Notes: a model not told the origin generated them from the sequence alone. Counted from the first letter of the stretch, positions 35,651 through 48,410 are shown. The stretch is DNA of 64,000 nucleotides from Theocolax elegans (GCA_026168455.1 CM047431.1:2280598-2344597); one strand, 5' to 3'. Program-made: numbers and translations.

Positions 35651-36728
35651 GGGTGGTTCGCTGTGACATCGAAGATGAAAAAAATAAATATTGCTATAAC
35701 TGTGCAATATGTTTTAGAGGTATCCAGTTCTCCTGAATTTTTCAGATTTTTTCGGGGCCATTATTTTAAGTTACAGAGAGTCAAAGTTAATATTTTAGCA
35801 CTTTTTTGCATTATATGCCCCTTTCATGAATTTGTAGCTCCCAGGGGATGCATTTTTCACTAAAAACATAAAAATATGACATTTTTTGTAATATTTTCTG
35901 AACTTTTCATTAAAAATACTTTTAAGAGGACGTCGAAGCTAGCATTTTTACCATCAGAGTAACTGTACCTAATGGCACATATTCGCAATCAGTTTCACAC
36001 TATTCTTCGTTATTTGCCGCTAGATTTCAATGAAATTTGCACAGGATATATAAAATGATGCAGAAAATTGTGCTGTGCATCGAAAAGCGGCGAAAATTGA
36101 AAGAAAAAACCTTTCTGATTAGTCTAAAACTGCTAACCCCAACCGCGTACGTTATATGTATGTAGTAAGGATATTCCCCAAGAGGTGGCGTTGTATGGGT
36201 GCATCGTTGTTGGGGTTAGCAGTTTATTACTCATTATAATCTCAGATCTGATTTGTTTATATATTTTTTGTATTAAATACGCGTATATTCAGTTATTGTA
36301 AAAATAATGTTTATATGTTTATGGTAATCCTTCAAATTAGTATTATAATTCTTAAAGTGGTGTAAAATTGAAATCTAGCATTACAAATGTTTGAAAATTA
36401 ATTTTTTATAATTATATAATAATATTTGTATTTTAGCAGCTTACAGGGGATTAGATGGATACTGAAACAAGTGGAGATACTTTTCTACCACTCCAAGGTA
36501 AGTGCATAAATTTTTTTGCAATGATCATGGTAATAGATTCATCATTATAAGGCAACAAATATACATTTCTATTAATATTTCGGGCACTTTTCCCGGATAT
36601 TTTGACCATAAGTGATCTTAATGATTTAGACCCACTCTGGAAATTTTAGGCAGTTTCTGACTATATAAAGACATCTTTTAGACAGTATTAGGTTACCAGA
36701 GTCCGGAGCACAAAAAAAAAAACCACCC
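35651..36728. mobile_element. Element with GGGTGGTT/AACCACCC ends, first copy
   Basis: Short inverted ends sit within AT runs. Inside, AAACTGCTAACCCCAAC (36128) and GTTGGGGTTAGCAGTTT (36208) form a foldback with ~60 bp loop. A mini-exon-like segment is at 36440-36497. Second copy at 39480-40557 in the duplicate. Superfamily unknown. Confidence 0.45.
36440..36497 (+). other. Mini-exon-like segment with splice borders
   Basis: Preceded by TTTGTATTTTAGCAG and followed by GTAAGTGCAT, both close to splice consensus. An ATG at 36455 starts the frame MDTETSGDTFLPLQ before the donor. Copy at 40270-40327. May be a first coding exon of a lost transposase or a captured host exon. Confidence 0.35.
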
Positions 36729-37393
36729 ATATATATTTTTAATTTCGAAAAATGTTTTCATAATTAATTTATTTAAAATAATGTTTTAAATTGTATTATT
36801 TTTTCACAACCATGGATACCTTAGAAATTAAACAGATTCACACAACACCATGGAGGTGCTGTTATGGAGCATTGGGTTTTATTAAATTTAAGTTTATTTT
36901 TAATACGATTATAATTTATAAATAAAAGTTTTACGAAAATTTAGCGTAATGAAATCAGAATAAAAATAATAAAAAAATAGAGACATATTAAATGTTAACT
37001 GTTATATGAATTCTTATAAAGCTTAAATTTATATTTTAATAATTATAAATGGTAATGAAAAATTAACTTACCAAAAATAGTAAAGTGCATATACTTACTA
37101 AATTGTGGTATTTAGTATCTATTTATTAAAATTTTGGATTATTTTAAACGGATCTAAATAGAACTTCACCTCCTAAAATTAATTTATTAAATGACGAAGG
37201 TTCATCGCCAAAAGTTCTGTCATTAATATTTTGTACTTTTAGAGTAATAAAACTTTCTTCTTAAATAAATAAATTTTTGTATTAATTTTAAAGAACTATT
37301 TATAACATTTTAGCGGCATATAAATAAAAACCTGTTTCTTCCATTTCTCCCGTAATTCCAAATTTGCACCCTCTTTCAAAATTTGCGTTTTAA
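36729..37393. other. AT-rich stretch, no gene seen
   Basis: Low-complexity sequence, copied at 40558-41226 in the second duplicate. No exon or repeat structure identified. Confidence 0.4.
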
Positions 37394-37456
37394 TCCAAAA
37401 TTTTATAAATTCAACTGTTCTCTATAACCTGAAATTAACTCTTAATAACAAAATAG

Positions 37457-37528
37457 CAAAATGGCTCAGTGGTAAAGAGACAGCATTCGGATCTAAAGAT
37501 CGAAGGTTCGAATCCCGCGGTAAGCTAA
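37457..37528 (+). other. tRNA-like module (duplicate of 33737-33808)
   Basis: In the second large duplicate; the associated right arm ends at 37767 (ACGCGGG). Confidence 0.6.
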
Positions 37529-38285
37529 TATTTTTTTTTTTATTTTTTTTTTAAATTTATGAGGTATGGCCAACATATTGGCAATAGTTTACAAATTATA
37601 AAATAGTAACTATTGCCAATATTTGGCAAAGATATGGGAGGGTGCTTTTTGGCGGTATGTTGGCAATACATTGCCAATTGTCGCGGCAACATATTGGCAA
37701 TATGTTTGCAATAACTATTGCCCATTGCTCTGCAATATAGTGGCAATAGTTTATATTTTTACGCGGGATGTACTACGCGTTTCAAACACGTTGACTCTAT
37801 ACCGTATCGCGCGGCACAGGTTATATTGATCGCCGCATATATCCTACGGAGCGCTTTCATACAGCCTCCTAAAACGTATAGACACTTTATACGCCCTAGG
37901 AGGATGTATAGAGGGCTGTCATACAAGCGACGAGCCACTTGTATATACGCAACGTATTTACAAGCGGAGCGCGCTCTGCACGTAAGAGTCGTTCTACGAA
38001 TTAGTAGGCTGAAAATATATATATATAAGCTTGAGATTCTGAACACCCGCGTAAAAATATAAACTATTGCCACTATATTGCCGAGCAATGGGCAATAGCT
38101 ATTGCAAACATATTTCCAATATGTTGCCGCGACAATTGGCAATGTATTGCCAACATATCGCCAAACGTACAATCGTCCATATATTTGCCAAATATTGGCA
38201 ATAGTTACTATCTTACGTTTTGTAAACTATTACCAATATGTTGGCCATATCTCATAAATTTAAAAAAAATAAAAAAAGAATATTA

Positions 38286-38357
38286 GCCAGCCGCGGGATT
38301 TGAGCCTTCAATCTTTAGATCCGAATGCTGACTCTTTACCACTGAGCCATTTTGTTA
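38286..38357 (-). other. tRNA-like module, left arm
   Basis: Minus strand, pointing to the left end; same variant as 34570-34640. Confidence 0.55.
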
Positions 38358-38488
38358 TTTTGGTACTAAGAGTTAATTTCAGGCTATAAAGAACAGTTGA
38401 ATTCATAAAATTTTGGACTTATAAATTTTTTAACCAAACTTTCAACTGTTCTTTATAGCCTGAAATTAACTCTTAATAACAAAATAGC

Positions 38489-38560
38489 AAAATGGCTCAG
38501 TGGTAAAGAGTCACCGTTCCGATCTAAAGATTGAAGGTTTAAATCCCGGGGCTGGCAAGC
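38489..38560 (+). other. tRNA-like module, right arm
   Basis: Plus strand, pointing to the right end; same variant as 34768-34840. Confidence 0.55.
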
Positions 38561-39479
38561 TTTGTTTTTTATTATTTTTTTAAATTTGTGAGGTATGGCC
38601 AACATATTGGTAATAGTTTACAAAAGGTAAGATAGTAACTATTGCCAATATTTGGCAAATATATGGGCGATTGTACGTTTGGTGATATGTTGGCAATACA
38701 TTGCCAATTGTCGTGGGAACATATTGGCTATATGTTTGCAATAGCTATTGCCCATTGCTCGGCAATATAGTGGCAATAGTTTATATTTTTACGCGGGGAC
38801 TACTATATATTTGAGAAATTTTTATTTGATAATAATTTAAAATAATATTTTATTTCTACTCAAATTTTATTCAATAACATTTTACAGTGAAATTTTGTAT
38901 TTTAACTATATATATTAACCTTTTGTGATAATCTGTCCTAAAATGTTTACTATATTCTCATAATTAACTCTTTTAAGACTAATATATAGTACCATTAATT
39001 ATCATATTTTAGTTTAACATATTAATATTGCAAACAATTTAATTTTCAAAATAGAAGATAGCCAATAATAACACAAAATGCTAAAACATTGAAATGTTTA
39101 ATCTTATTGTTGCATATTAAAATATTAATAAACTAATAATAAATTTTTTATTCTTACTTATCAATTTATTTATTGTATCTTTTTTAATTTAATAATATTT
39201 CTTATAAATCGCATGATTATTATCACTATTTCATTATCTGCTTCTTGAGTGTGGAAATTTAAATTCTTCAGCCTTATAGATATCGATTCGATAATTAATC
39301 CAGTCTGTGGCTAATTTTATGTTTGTAAAATCATGTAAATATTGACTGCGTGTTAATAAAATATTAAATGTTTAATTGAACATTGAACAAAAATTTATTG
39401 ATTTGTGGTTACGATTCCATTACATATTTATGTATAATTTTTAAAAACTGTAATTATTCAACACTATATATATATATAT

Positions 39480-40557
39480 GGGTGGTTCGCTGTGACATCG
39501 AAGATGAAAAAAATAAATATTGCTATAACTGTGCAATATGTTTTAGAGGTATCCAGTTCTCCTGAATTTTTTCAGATTTTTTCGGGGCCATTATTTTAAG
39601 TTACAGAGAGTCAAAGTTAATATTTTAGCACTTTTTTGCATTATATGCCCCTTTTCATGAATTTGTAGCTCCCAGGGGATGCATTTTTCACTAAAAACAT
39701 AAAAATATGACATTTTTTGTAATATTTTCTGAACTTTTCATTAAAAATACTTTTAAGAGGACGTCGAAGCTAGCATTTTTACCATCAGAGTAACTGTACC
39801 TAATGGCACATATTCGCAATCAGTTTCACACTATTCTTCGTTATTTGCCGCTAGATTTCAATGAAATTTGCACAGGATATATAAAATGATGCAGAAAATT
39901 GTGCTGTGCATCGAAAAGCGGCGAAAATTGAAAGAAAAACCTTTCTGATTAGTCTAAAACTGCTAACCCCAACCGCGTACGTTATATGTATGTAGTAAGG
40001 ATATTCCCCAAGAGGTGGCGTTGTATGGGTGCATCGTTGTTGGGGTTAGCAGTTTATTACTCATTATAATCTCAGATCTGATTTGTTTATATATTTTTTG
40101 TATTAAATACGCGTATATTCAGTTATTGTAAAAATAATGTTTATATGTTTATGGTAATCCTTCAAATTAGTATTATAATTCTTAAAGTGGTGTAAAATTG
40201 AAATCTAGCATTACAAATGTTTGAAAATTAATTTTTTATAATTATATAATAATATTTGTATTTTAGCAGCTTACAGGGGATTAGATGGATACTGAAACAA
40301 GTGGAGATACTTTTCTACCACTCCAAGGTAAGTGCATAAATTTTTTTGCAATGATCATGGTAATAGATTCATCATTATAAGGCAACAAATATACATTTCT
40401 ATTAATATTTCGGGCACTTTTCCCGGATATTTTGACCATAAGTGATCTTAATGATTTAGACCCACTCTGGAAATTTTTAGGCAGTTTCTGACTATATAAA
40501 GACATCTTTTAGACAGTATTAGGTTACCAGAGTCCGGAGCACAAAAAAAAACCACCC
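39480..40557. mobile_element. Element with GGGTGGTT/AACCACCC ends, second copy
   Basis: Duplicate of 35651-36728 including the inner foldback and the mini-exon-like segment; only homopolymer differences seen. Confidence 0.45.
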
Positions 40558-41226
40558 ATATATATTTTTAATTTCGAAAAATGTTTTTCATAATTAATTT
40601 ATTTAAAATAATGTTTTAAATTGTATTATTTTTTCACAACCATGGATACCTTAGAAATTAAACAGATTCACACAACACCATGGAGGTGCTGTTATGGAGC
40701 ATTGGGTTTTATTAAATTTAAGTTTATTTTTAATACGATTATAATTTATAAATAAAAGTTTTACGAAAATTTAGCGTAATGAAATCAGAATAAAAATAAT
40801 AAAAAAATAGAGACATATTAAATGTTAACTGTTATATGAATTCTTATAAAGCTTAAATTTATATTTTAATAATTATAAATGGTAATGAAAAATTAACTTA
40901 CCAAAAATAGTAAAGTGCATATACTTACTAAATTGTGGTATTTAGTATCTATTTATTAAAATTTTGGATTATTTTAAACGGATCTAAATAGAACTTCACC
41001 TCCTAAAATTAATTTATTAAATGACGAAGGTTCATCGCCAAAAGTTCTGTCATTAATATTTTGTACTTTTAGAGTAATAAAACTTTCTTCTTAAATAAAT
41101 AAATTTTTGTATTAATTTTAAAGAACTATTTATAACATTTTAGCGGCATATAAATAAAAACCTGTTTCTTCCATTTCTCCCGTAATTCCAAATTTGCACC
41201 CTCTTTCAAAATTTGCGTTTTAATCC

Positions 41227-41705
41227 ATAATTATATCCAATTTATTTTTCCCTTTAGTTACAGAGCCCATATATTTATTTTGATTATTATAAACAAATTC
41301 ATTCCTTAAATAACATTCTGTTTTTAATAAATATATAATTGTTTATTTAAAATATTGTTTTATATAAATATACAATATCTACTCACTTATATATGCATAC
41401 AATTTTGAAATTTTAATTTAAAAATGCTCCTAAATTAATAATTTTTGAAAAACTTTTCAAATGTAATTCGTATTTTATATATTGCCACTGTTAAAATTTG
41501 AATTTTCTTGTGCCATTACTGTTTATAATAGAATTATCTAAAAAATGCAATAATTATTATGTATTGCATTTTAACCCATTGTATATATCATATGGATATT
41601 TGGAAAAGTGTAATATTACTTATTTATTGCTGTACGGCATGGTAGAGTAAAAATTATAAATTATTTGTAATTTAGACGCCTTTCTGAAAACATCTGAGAT
41701 TTTTT
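41227..41705. other. AT-rich spacer, no gene seen
   Basis: No coding or repeat structure recognised before the 312 bp array. Confidence 0.4.
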
Positions 41706-41710
41706 AAATA

Positions 41711-42965
41711 CTTGTCGATTCCCATTTGATTTCAATACTTTCTATTGCGAAAGCTTTTTAGACCCTTAAAGAAATTTAAGAAGTTATTGTTTAATAAGTA
41801 GAAAAAAGTTGTGCGTTAAAATTAGATTATTAGCTATTGGATAACAATTGTAAAAATGTGATCGGAATTACACCATACTTGCGAATTTTTACACCTTCGC
41901 AGAAGGTGTTTTTATTATACTATTGGATTATGTACTACGTATGATAACATTTCTTCGAATACATAAATAATAATTAATATAACAGGGCACATCAGAAATT
42001 AAATGTTTTTTTAACAGAAATACTTGTCGATTCCCATTTGATTTCAATACTTTCTATTGCGAAAGCTTTTTAGACCCTTAAAGAAATTTAAGAAGTTATT
42101 GTTTAATAAGTAGAAAAAAGTTGTGCGTTAAAATTAGATTATTAGCTATTGGATAACAATTGTAAAAATGTGATCGGAATTACACCATACTTGCGAATTT
42201 TTACACCTTCGCAGAAGGTGTTTTTATTATACTATTGGATTATGTACTACGTATGATAACATTTCTTCGAATACATAAATAATAATTAATATAACAGGGC
42301 ACATCAGAAATTAAATGTTTTTTTAACAGAAATACTTGTCGATTCCCATTTGATTTCAATACTTTCTATTGCGAAAGCTTTTTAGACCCTTAAAGAAATT
42401 TAAGAAGTTATTGTTTAATAAGTAGAAAAAAGTTGTGCGTTAAAATTAGATTATTAGCTATTGGATAACAATTGTAAAAATGTGATCGGAATTACACCAT
42501 ACTTGCGAATTTTTACACCTTCGCAGAAGGTGTTTTTATTATACTATTGGATTATGTACTACGTATGATAACATTTCTTCGAATACATAAATAATAATTA
42601 ATATAACAGGGCACATCAGAAATTAAATGTTTTTTTAACAGAAATACTTGTCGATTCCCATTTGATTTCAATACTTTCTATTGCGAAAGCTTTTTAGACC
42701 CTTAAAGAAATTTAAGAAGTTATTGTTTAATAAGTAGAAAAAAGTTGTGCGTTAAAATTAGATTATTAGCTATTGGATAACAATTGTAAAAATGTGATCG
42801 GAATTACACCATACTTGCGAATTTTTACACCTTCGCAGAAGGTGTTTTTATTATACTATTGGATTATGTACTACGTATGATAACATTTCTTCGAATACAT
42901 AAATAATAATTAATATAACAGGGCACATCAGAAATTAAATGTTTTTTTAACAGAAATACTTGTCG
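41711..42965 (+). repeat. 312 bp tandem repeat, four full identical units and the start of a fifth
   Basis: CTTGTCGATTCCCATTTGAT recurs at 41711, 42023, 42335, 42647 and 42959, exactly 312 bp apart. By eye the units are identical. Each unit holds one module A (GATTTCAATACTTTCTATTG) and one module B hairpin (ACACCTTCGCAGAAGGTGT) in a fixed order, plus an AT-rich linker. Confidence 0.95.
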
Positions 42966-43146
42966 ATTCCAATTTGTATAATAAACTTGAGAATAGGGGT
43001 TTATGCGCTCGCGTAGAAAAAATTTCCGTGTAAAATTATGTCAAAAATTTTCTTGCATAATCATGGCAAAATCGTATAAAATCTTGGCTAATGAGCAGAA
43101 TCCATGGTTTTGCTAGATTTGTTAAAATAAAAAAAAAAGTATACTT

Positions 43147-43213
43147 TTCCGGAGATTTGAACCTCCTATATTGTACTCCGAAGTCTTTTGCTCTACCAAC
43201 TGAGCTATTTTAC
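43147..43213 (-). other. tRNA-like module, left arm
   Basis: Minus strand: TAGCTCAGTTGGTAGAGCA (A box-like) and GGTTCAAATCTCCGG (B box-like), then a T-run. A CTTCGGAGTA anticodon-region string is shared with the right-arm copy. Confidence 0.65.
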
Positions 43214-43543
43214 TATTTATGTCAATGTCTTATATTCAGGTTGAGTACAAAAAACAAATGTAACAAACTTTATTCATTTTATAACCTGAATTTGATATTT
43301 TGACATTGTAACGCTGCACTGGGGACCAGGGTGCAGGTTAATAATGTCAGCTATTTTATTAATAATTAAAAAGGTATTTATTACTAGGTAAACAATCAGT
43401 GTTGCCAGATAGGGATGTTCTTGCTTTGTTGCACTCAGACAGTATGACTTCATTTACATTAGATAATAGAGGACAGAAAAACCCTAAACAATATAAATTA
43501 GTGAGTGGGCGCCAGCTGCGTTATTACGCGACAATTAATCAGA

Positions 43544-43714
43544 TAACTCGCGGGTTATCGCTGGTTATTGGAGCTTTACTCCGCTGCTAATATCCCGGTT
43601 CGCTGTAGGGGAAGGAAAGGGGAAGGATGGGACCAGGATCTCGCACACACTAGTACGGATACTCGGATACCAACCTTTATAGAGGAAATCAGCACTCGTT
43701 CCTCAATGGCAATA

Positions 43715-43754
<40 letters not shown>

Positions 43755-45886
43755 GCACTCAATCGCACGTTCGCTAGTAGCTGACAGATCTCGGCTGCTG
43801 CAATCACTCGAGAAGTCGTCGAGTCGACCGACCGTAGAGCTCTGGCTCTCGGCGTGCTCGAGAGCCACGATCGTACCGCGCGCCTGCGCAGTACATACTT
43901 GCACGCGCTACATGAGGTACATCGATCTCGCATCGAGCGAGCGCGTCGATTACCGCTGAATTCAGGCTGTAGCAGTGCAAGTCGGCAGTATGGTGTATGG
44001 TGACCTGGTGCTGTTTACGTCTCGGAGATGCGGTATAACTTCCTTCCACCTAACTATTAACTCGTTCCTTCTTGCGTTCTTCAAATAATTTGTACGGTGT
44101 GAGTTCCAGGCACGAAACTCACCCGCCGCCGGATCGCTACTCGCCCGCGTAAAAAAAATTACATGTAATACACATATAAAAAACGTGTGTACGACATGTT
44201 GTTTAAAACATGTATCATGCATGTATCTTGTGACCGAATCCCATATTAGAAATGCATGTACATTCGTGTTTGGTTCGTGTGGGATTGATGTTTTATACAT
44301 GTGATATCTGCCAAATGTATAACGAATATGTATATTATAAGCGTGTGGATACTTCTTTTGTCTACCTCAACACTCATGTAGCTTATGTGTAGATATTATA
44401 AATATTTAGTGTATCTGAGATGTTTATAGAGTGCACTCCATAAATCTCAGGTACACTAAATATATTACAATATCTACATGGAAGCTACACATAGGCGACA
44501 CGTACAAAATGTAGAAATTTCATAATGTACATGTATGCTACATGTACCTGAATACATATAGTGTACATGTTATAACATGTGTGACACATGACATCATTTT
44601 TTCACGGGAATTGATAGATCGCTGCGTCTTTTGATCTCGTACACTGCAGCATTTTCTTGCATAGCCCTACTTAAAAATTCGCTCCTTCTCTCTCTCTTTC
44701 TCTTTTTCGTTATGTATCTCTTTTTTAGGACAGTCCGATTGCGCGTATCTGGAAAAAAAGCAAAACACAAAGTATCGAAATATTTTTTTTATACTTAAAA
44801 AAGTAAGAAAATGTGTAAGATATCGGAAAAGAATTTATGGCAGCAAGAAAATTTTCGATACAGAAAATTTAAGGTTAATAGGTTATCAGACCTATAACCA
44901 AGTCGTATTATTAAAACTGAGACTTTCATATTTTTAAAAACTTATCTGAGTAATCTGGTATTGATCATCTTCATAATTTAGACCTGGTGCGATCACTCCG
45001 ACGAAGATTTTATTAGCATCCGCAGCGGCAGCGCAAACAAATTCTCAAAGTCCGTCACACTGAAGTTGCATCGATGCGAAGTCAAACGTTAAACTAAAGA
45101 TGCAAGGATATGTTTATGCAACTTCGCATCGATGCAACTTCAGTGTTACGGACTTTGAGAATTTGTTTGCGCTGCCGCTGCGGATGCTAATAAAATCTTC
45201 GTCGGAGTGAACGCACCAGGTCTAAATTATGAAGATGATCAATACCAGATTACTCAGATAAGTTTTTAAAAATATGAAAGTCTTTCAGTTTTAATAATAC
45301 GACTTGGTTGTAGGTCTGATAACCTATTAACCTTAAATTTTCTGTATCGAAAATTTTCTTGCTGCCATACATTCTTTTCCGTTATCTTACACATTTTCTT
45401 ACTTTTTTAAATATAAAAAAAAATATTTCGATACTTTGTGTTTTGCTTTTTTTCCAGATACGCATAATCGGAGAAGGAGCGAATTTTTTAAGTAGGGGCT
45501 GTGCAAGAAAATGCTGCAGTGTACGAGATCCAAAGACGCAGCGATCTATCAATTCCCGTGAAAAATGATGTCATGTGTCACACATGTTATAAACATGTAC
45601 ACTACATGTATTCAGGTACATGTAGCCTACATGTACATTATGAAAATTTCTACATTTTGTACGTGTCGCCTATGTGTAGCTTCCATGTAGATATTGTAAA
45701 TATATTTAGTGTACCTAACTCGCGGGTTATCGCTGGTTATTGGAGCTTTACTCCGCTGCTAATATCCCGGTTCGCTGTAGGGGAAGGAAAGGGGAAGGAT
45801 GGGACCAGGATCTCGCACACACTAGTACGGATACTCGGATACCAACCTTTATAGAGGAAATCAGCACTCGTTCCTCAATGGCAATA

Positions 45887-45926
<40 letters not shown>

Positions 45927-47887
45927 CACTCAATCGCACGTTCGCTAGTAGCTGACAGATCTCGGCTGCTGCAATCACTCGAGAAGTCGTCGAGTCGACC
46001 GACCGTAGAGCTCTGGCTCTCGGCGTGCTCGAGAGCCACGATCGTACCGCGCGCCTGCGCAGTACATACTTGCACGCGCTACATGAGGTACATCGATCTC
46101 GCATCGAGCGAGCGCGTCGATTACCGCTGAATTCAGGCTGTAGCAGTGCAAGTCGGCAGTATGGTGTATGGTGACCTGGTGCTGTTTACGTCTCGGAGAG
46201 CGGTAATAACTTCTTCCTTCCACCTAACTATTAACTCGTTCCTTCTTGCGTTCTTCAAATAATTTGTACGGTGTGAGTTCCAGGCACGAAACTCACCCGC
46301 CGCCGGATCGCTACTCGCCCGCGTAAAAAAAATTACATGTAATACACATATAAAAAACGTGTGTACGACATGTTGTTTAAAACATGTATCATGCATGTAT
46401 CTTGTGACCGAATCCCATATTAGAAATGCATGTACATTCGTGTTTGGTTCGTGTGGGATTGATGTTTTATACATGTGATATCTGCCAAATGTATAACGAA
46501 TATGTATATTATAAGCGTGTGGATACTTCTTTTGTCTACCTCAACACTCATGTAGCTTATGTGTAGATATTATAATATGTTAGTGTATCTGAGATGTTTA
46601 TAGAGTGCACTCCATAAATCTCAGGTACACTAAATATATTACAATATCTACATGGAAGCTACACATAGGCGACACGTACAAAATGTAGAAATTTCATAAT
46701 GTACATGTATGCTACATGTACCTGAATACATATAGTGTACATGTTATAACATGTGTGACACATGACATCATTTTTCACGGGAATTGATAGATCGCTGCGT
46801 CTTTTGATCTCGTACACTGCAGCATTTTCTTGCATAGCCCTACTTAAAAATTCGCTCCTTCTCTCTCTCTTTCTCTTTTTCGTTATGTATCTCTTTTTTA
46901 GGACAGTCCGATTGCGCGTATCTGGAAAAAAGCAAAACACAAAGTATCGAAATATTTTTTTTTATACTTAAAAAAGTAAGAAAATGTGTAAGATATCGGA
47001 AAAGAATTTATGGCAGCAAGAAAATTTTCGATACAGAAAATTTAAGGTTAATAGGTTATCAGACCTATAACCAAGTCGTATTATTAAAACTGAGACTTCA
47101 TATTTTTAAAAAACTTATCTGAGTAATCTGGTATTGATCATCTTCATAATTTAGACCTGGTGCGATCACTCCGACGAAGATTTTATTAGCATCCGCAGCG
47201 GCAGCGCAAACAAATTCTCAAAGTCCGTCACACTGAAGTTGCATCGATGCGAAGTCAAACGTTAAACTAAAGATGCAAGGATATGTTTATGCAACTTCGC
47301 ATCGATGCAACTTCAGTGTTACGGACTTTGAGAATTTGTTTGCGCTGCCGCTGCGGATGCTAATAAAATCTTCGTCGGAGTGAACGCACCAGGTCTAAAT
47401 TATGAAGATGATCAATACCAGATTACTCAGATAAGTTTTTAAAAATATGAAAGTCTTTCAGTTTTAATAATACGACTTGGTTGTAGGTCTGATAACCTAT
47501 TAACCTTAAATTTTCTGTATCGAAAATTTTCTTGCTGCCATACATTCTTTTCCGTTATCTTACACATTTTCTTACTTTTTTAAATATAAAAAAAATATTT
47601 CGATACTTTGTGTTTTGCTTTTTTTCCAGATACGCATAATCGGAGAAGGAGCGAATTTTTTAAGTAGGGGCTGTGCAAGAAAATGCTGCAGTGTACGAGA
47701 TCCAAAGACGCAGCGATCTATCAATTCCCGTGAAAAATGATGTCATGTGTCACACATGTTATAAACATGTACACTACATGTATTCAGGTACATGTAGCCT
47801 ACATGTACATTATGAAAATTTCTACATTTTGTACGTGTCGCCTATGTGTAGCTTCCATGTAGATATTGTAAATATATTTAGTGTACC
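43544..47887 (+). repeat. Tandem duplication of ~2.17 kb
   Basis: 43544-45715 and 45716-47887 match; the joint is GTGTACC|TAACTCGCGGG. The first copy contains a truncated CCCGCGT palindrome (44144-45715), the second the complete one. Small homopolymer differences only. Confidence 0.85.
43712..43751. repeat. (CT)n microsatellite
   Basis: About 19 CT units, repeated at 45893-45922 in the duplicate. It produces Arg-Glu repeats in reading frames on the minus strand; these are not proteins. Confidence 0.9.
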
Positions 47888-48186
47888 TGAGATATTTATG
47901 GAGTGCACTCTATAATACACTAAATATTGATAATATCTACACATAAGCTACATGAGTGTTGAGGTAGAAAAAATAAAGTATCCACACGCTTATAATATAC
48001 ATATTCGTTATACATTTGGCAGATATCACATGTATAAAACATCAATCCCACACGAACCAAACACGAATGTACATGCATTTCTAATATGGGATTCGGTCAC
48101 AAGATACATGCATGATACATGTTTTAAACAACATGTCGTACACACGTTTTTTATATGTGTATTACATGTAATTTTTTTTACGCGGG
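46318..48186. mobile_element. CCCGCGTAAAA palindromic element, 1.87 kb, TSD CG
   Basis: Left end CCCGCGTAAAAAAAATTACA (46318) and complement ending ACGCGGG (48186); CG on both sides (46316-46317, 48187-48188). Arms of ~0.9 kb mirror around 47250-47290. Arms are rich in ACATGTA-type motifs, distinct from the TTGCCAA family. Contains no transposase. Confidence 0.85.
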
Positions 48187-48410
48187 CGGAGCTCGCCCAA
48201 TGCTTTCAACGCCAGGATCACCCTAGTGTTTCAGCTGCTTATGTGTGCTGTGCTTGGGATAGGGTTTTAGTCTGTGAGGATAGGGAGGGCTTATTTACAG
48301 TGCGGGTAGGTAGGTGTAGGGAAAGATATATGAGTAGGTAGGTATTCGTTAAGGGTTCGATAGCTCGTTACTTGACATGTGCAAAGCATATTGTCACAAC
48401 ATCAACACTA

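Larger units (their letters stand above)
38046..38797. mobile_element. CCCGCGT family element, complete palindrome, 752 bp
   Basis: Most complete copy: CCCGCGTAAAAATATAAAC at 38046 and its complement ending at 38797. Arms of ~360 bp mirror around 38400-38440 (ATAAAATTTTGGACTTATAA). Each arm has the TTGCCAA/TTGGCAA body and a tRNA-like module. Flanking dinucleotides are CA and GA, so no clean TSD in this copy. Confidence 0.8.
33676..41226 (+). repeat. Tandem duplication, 3.72 + 3.83 kb
   Basis: 33676-37393 and 37394-41226 match over their length. The main difference is 107 bp (38781-38887) absent from the first copy between AGT trinucleotides, which looks like a microhomology deletion. Single-base homopolymer differences are also present. 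Confidence 0.85.
43307..48398. mobile_element. LTR (TGTAACG...GTCACA), TSD ACAT, with nested insertion and duplication
   Basis: Starts TGTAACGCTG at 43307 and ends TTGTCACA at 48398, with ACAT on both sides (43303-43306, 48399-48402). Subtracting the 1869 bp nested element with its CG duplication and the ~2.17 kb tandem duplication leaves about 1.05 kb, close to the 992 bp solo LTR at 13611. GC-rich with a (CT)n tract. No internal retroviral coding region. Solo LTR is the best reading; a TGT...ACA element of another kind is possible. Confidence 0.6.

Noticed and set aside
30828..37746. Repeated 68-codon open frames (same peptide at several sites, both strands)
   Set aside because: They are translations of the TTGCCAA body of the CCCGCGT foldback family; the same DNA is open on the opposite strand too and the frame is set by repeat structure, not by coding.
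41711..42965. CRISPR-like array
   Set aside because: The 312 bp units are identical throughout with no variable spacers, and the genome is eukaryotic.
43576..46104. Arg-Glu-rich and Ser-Leu-rich open frames
   Set aside because: They come from the (CT)n tract inside the LTR and differ in the two duplicates by slippage.
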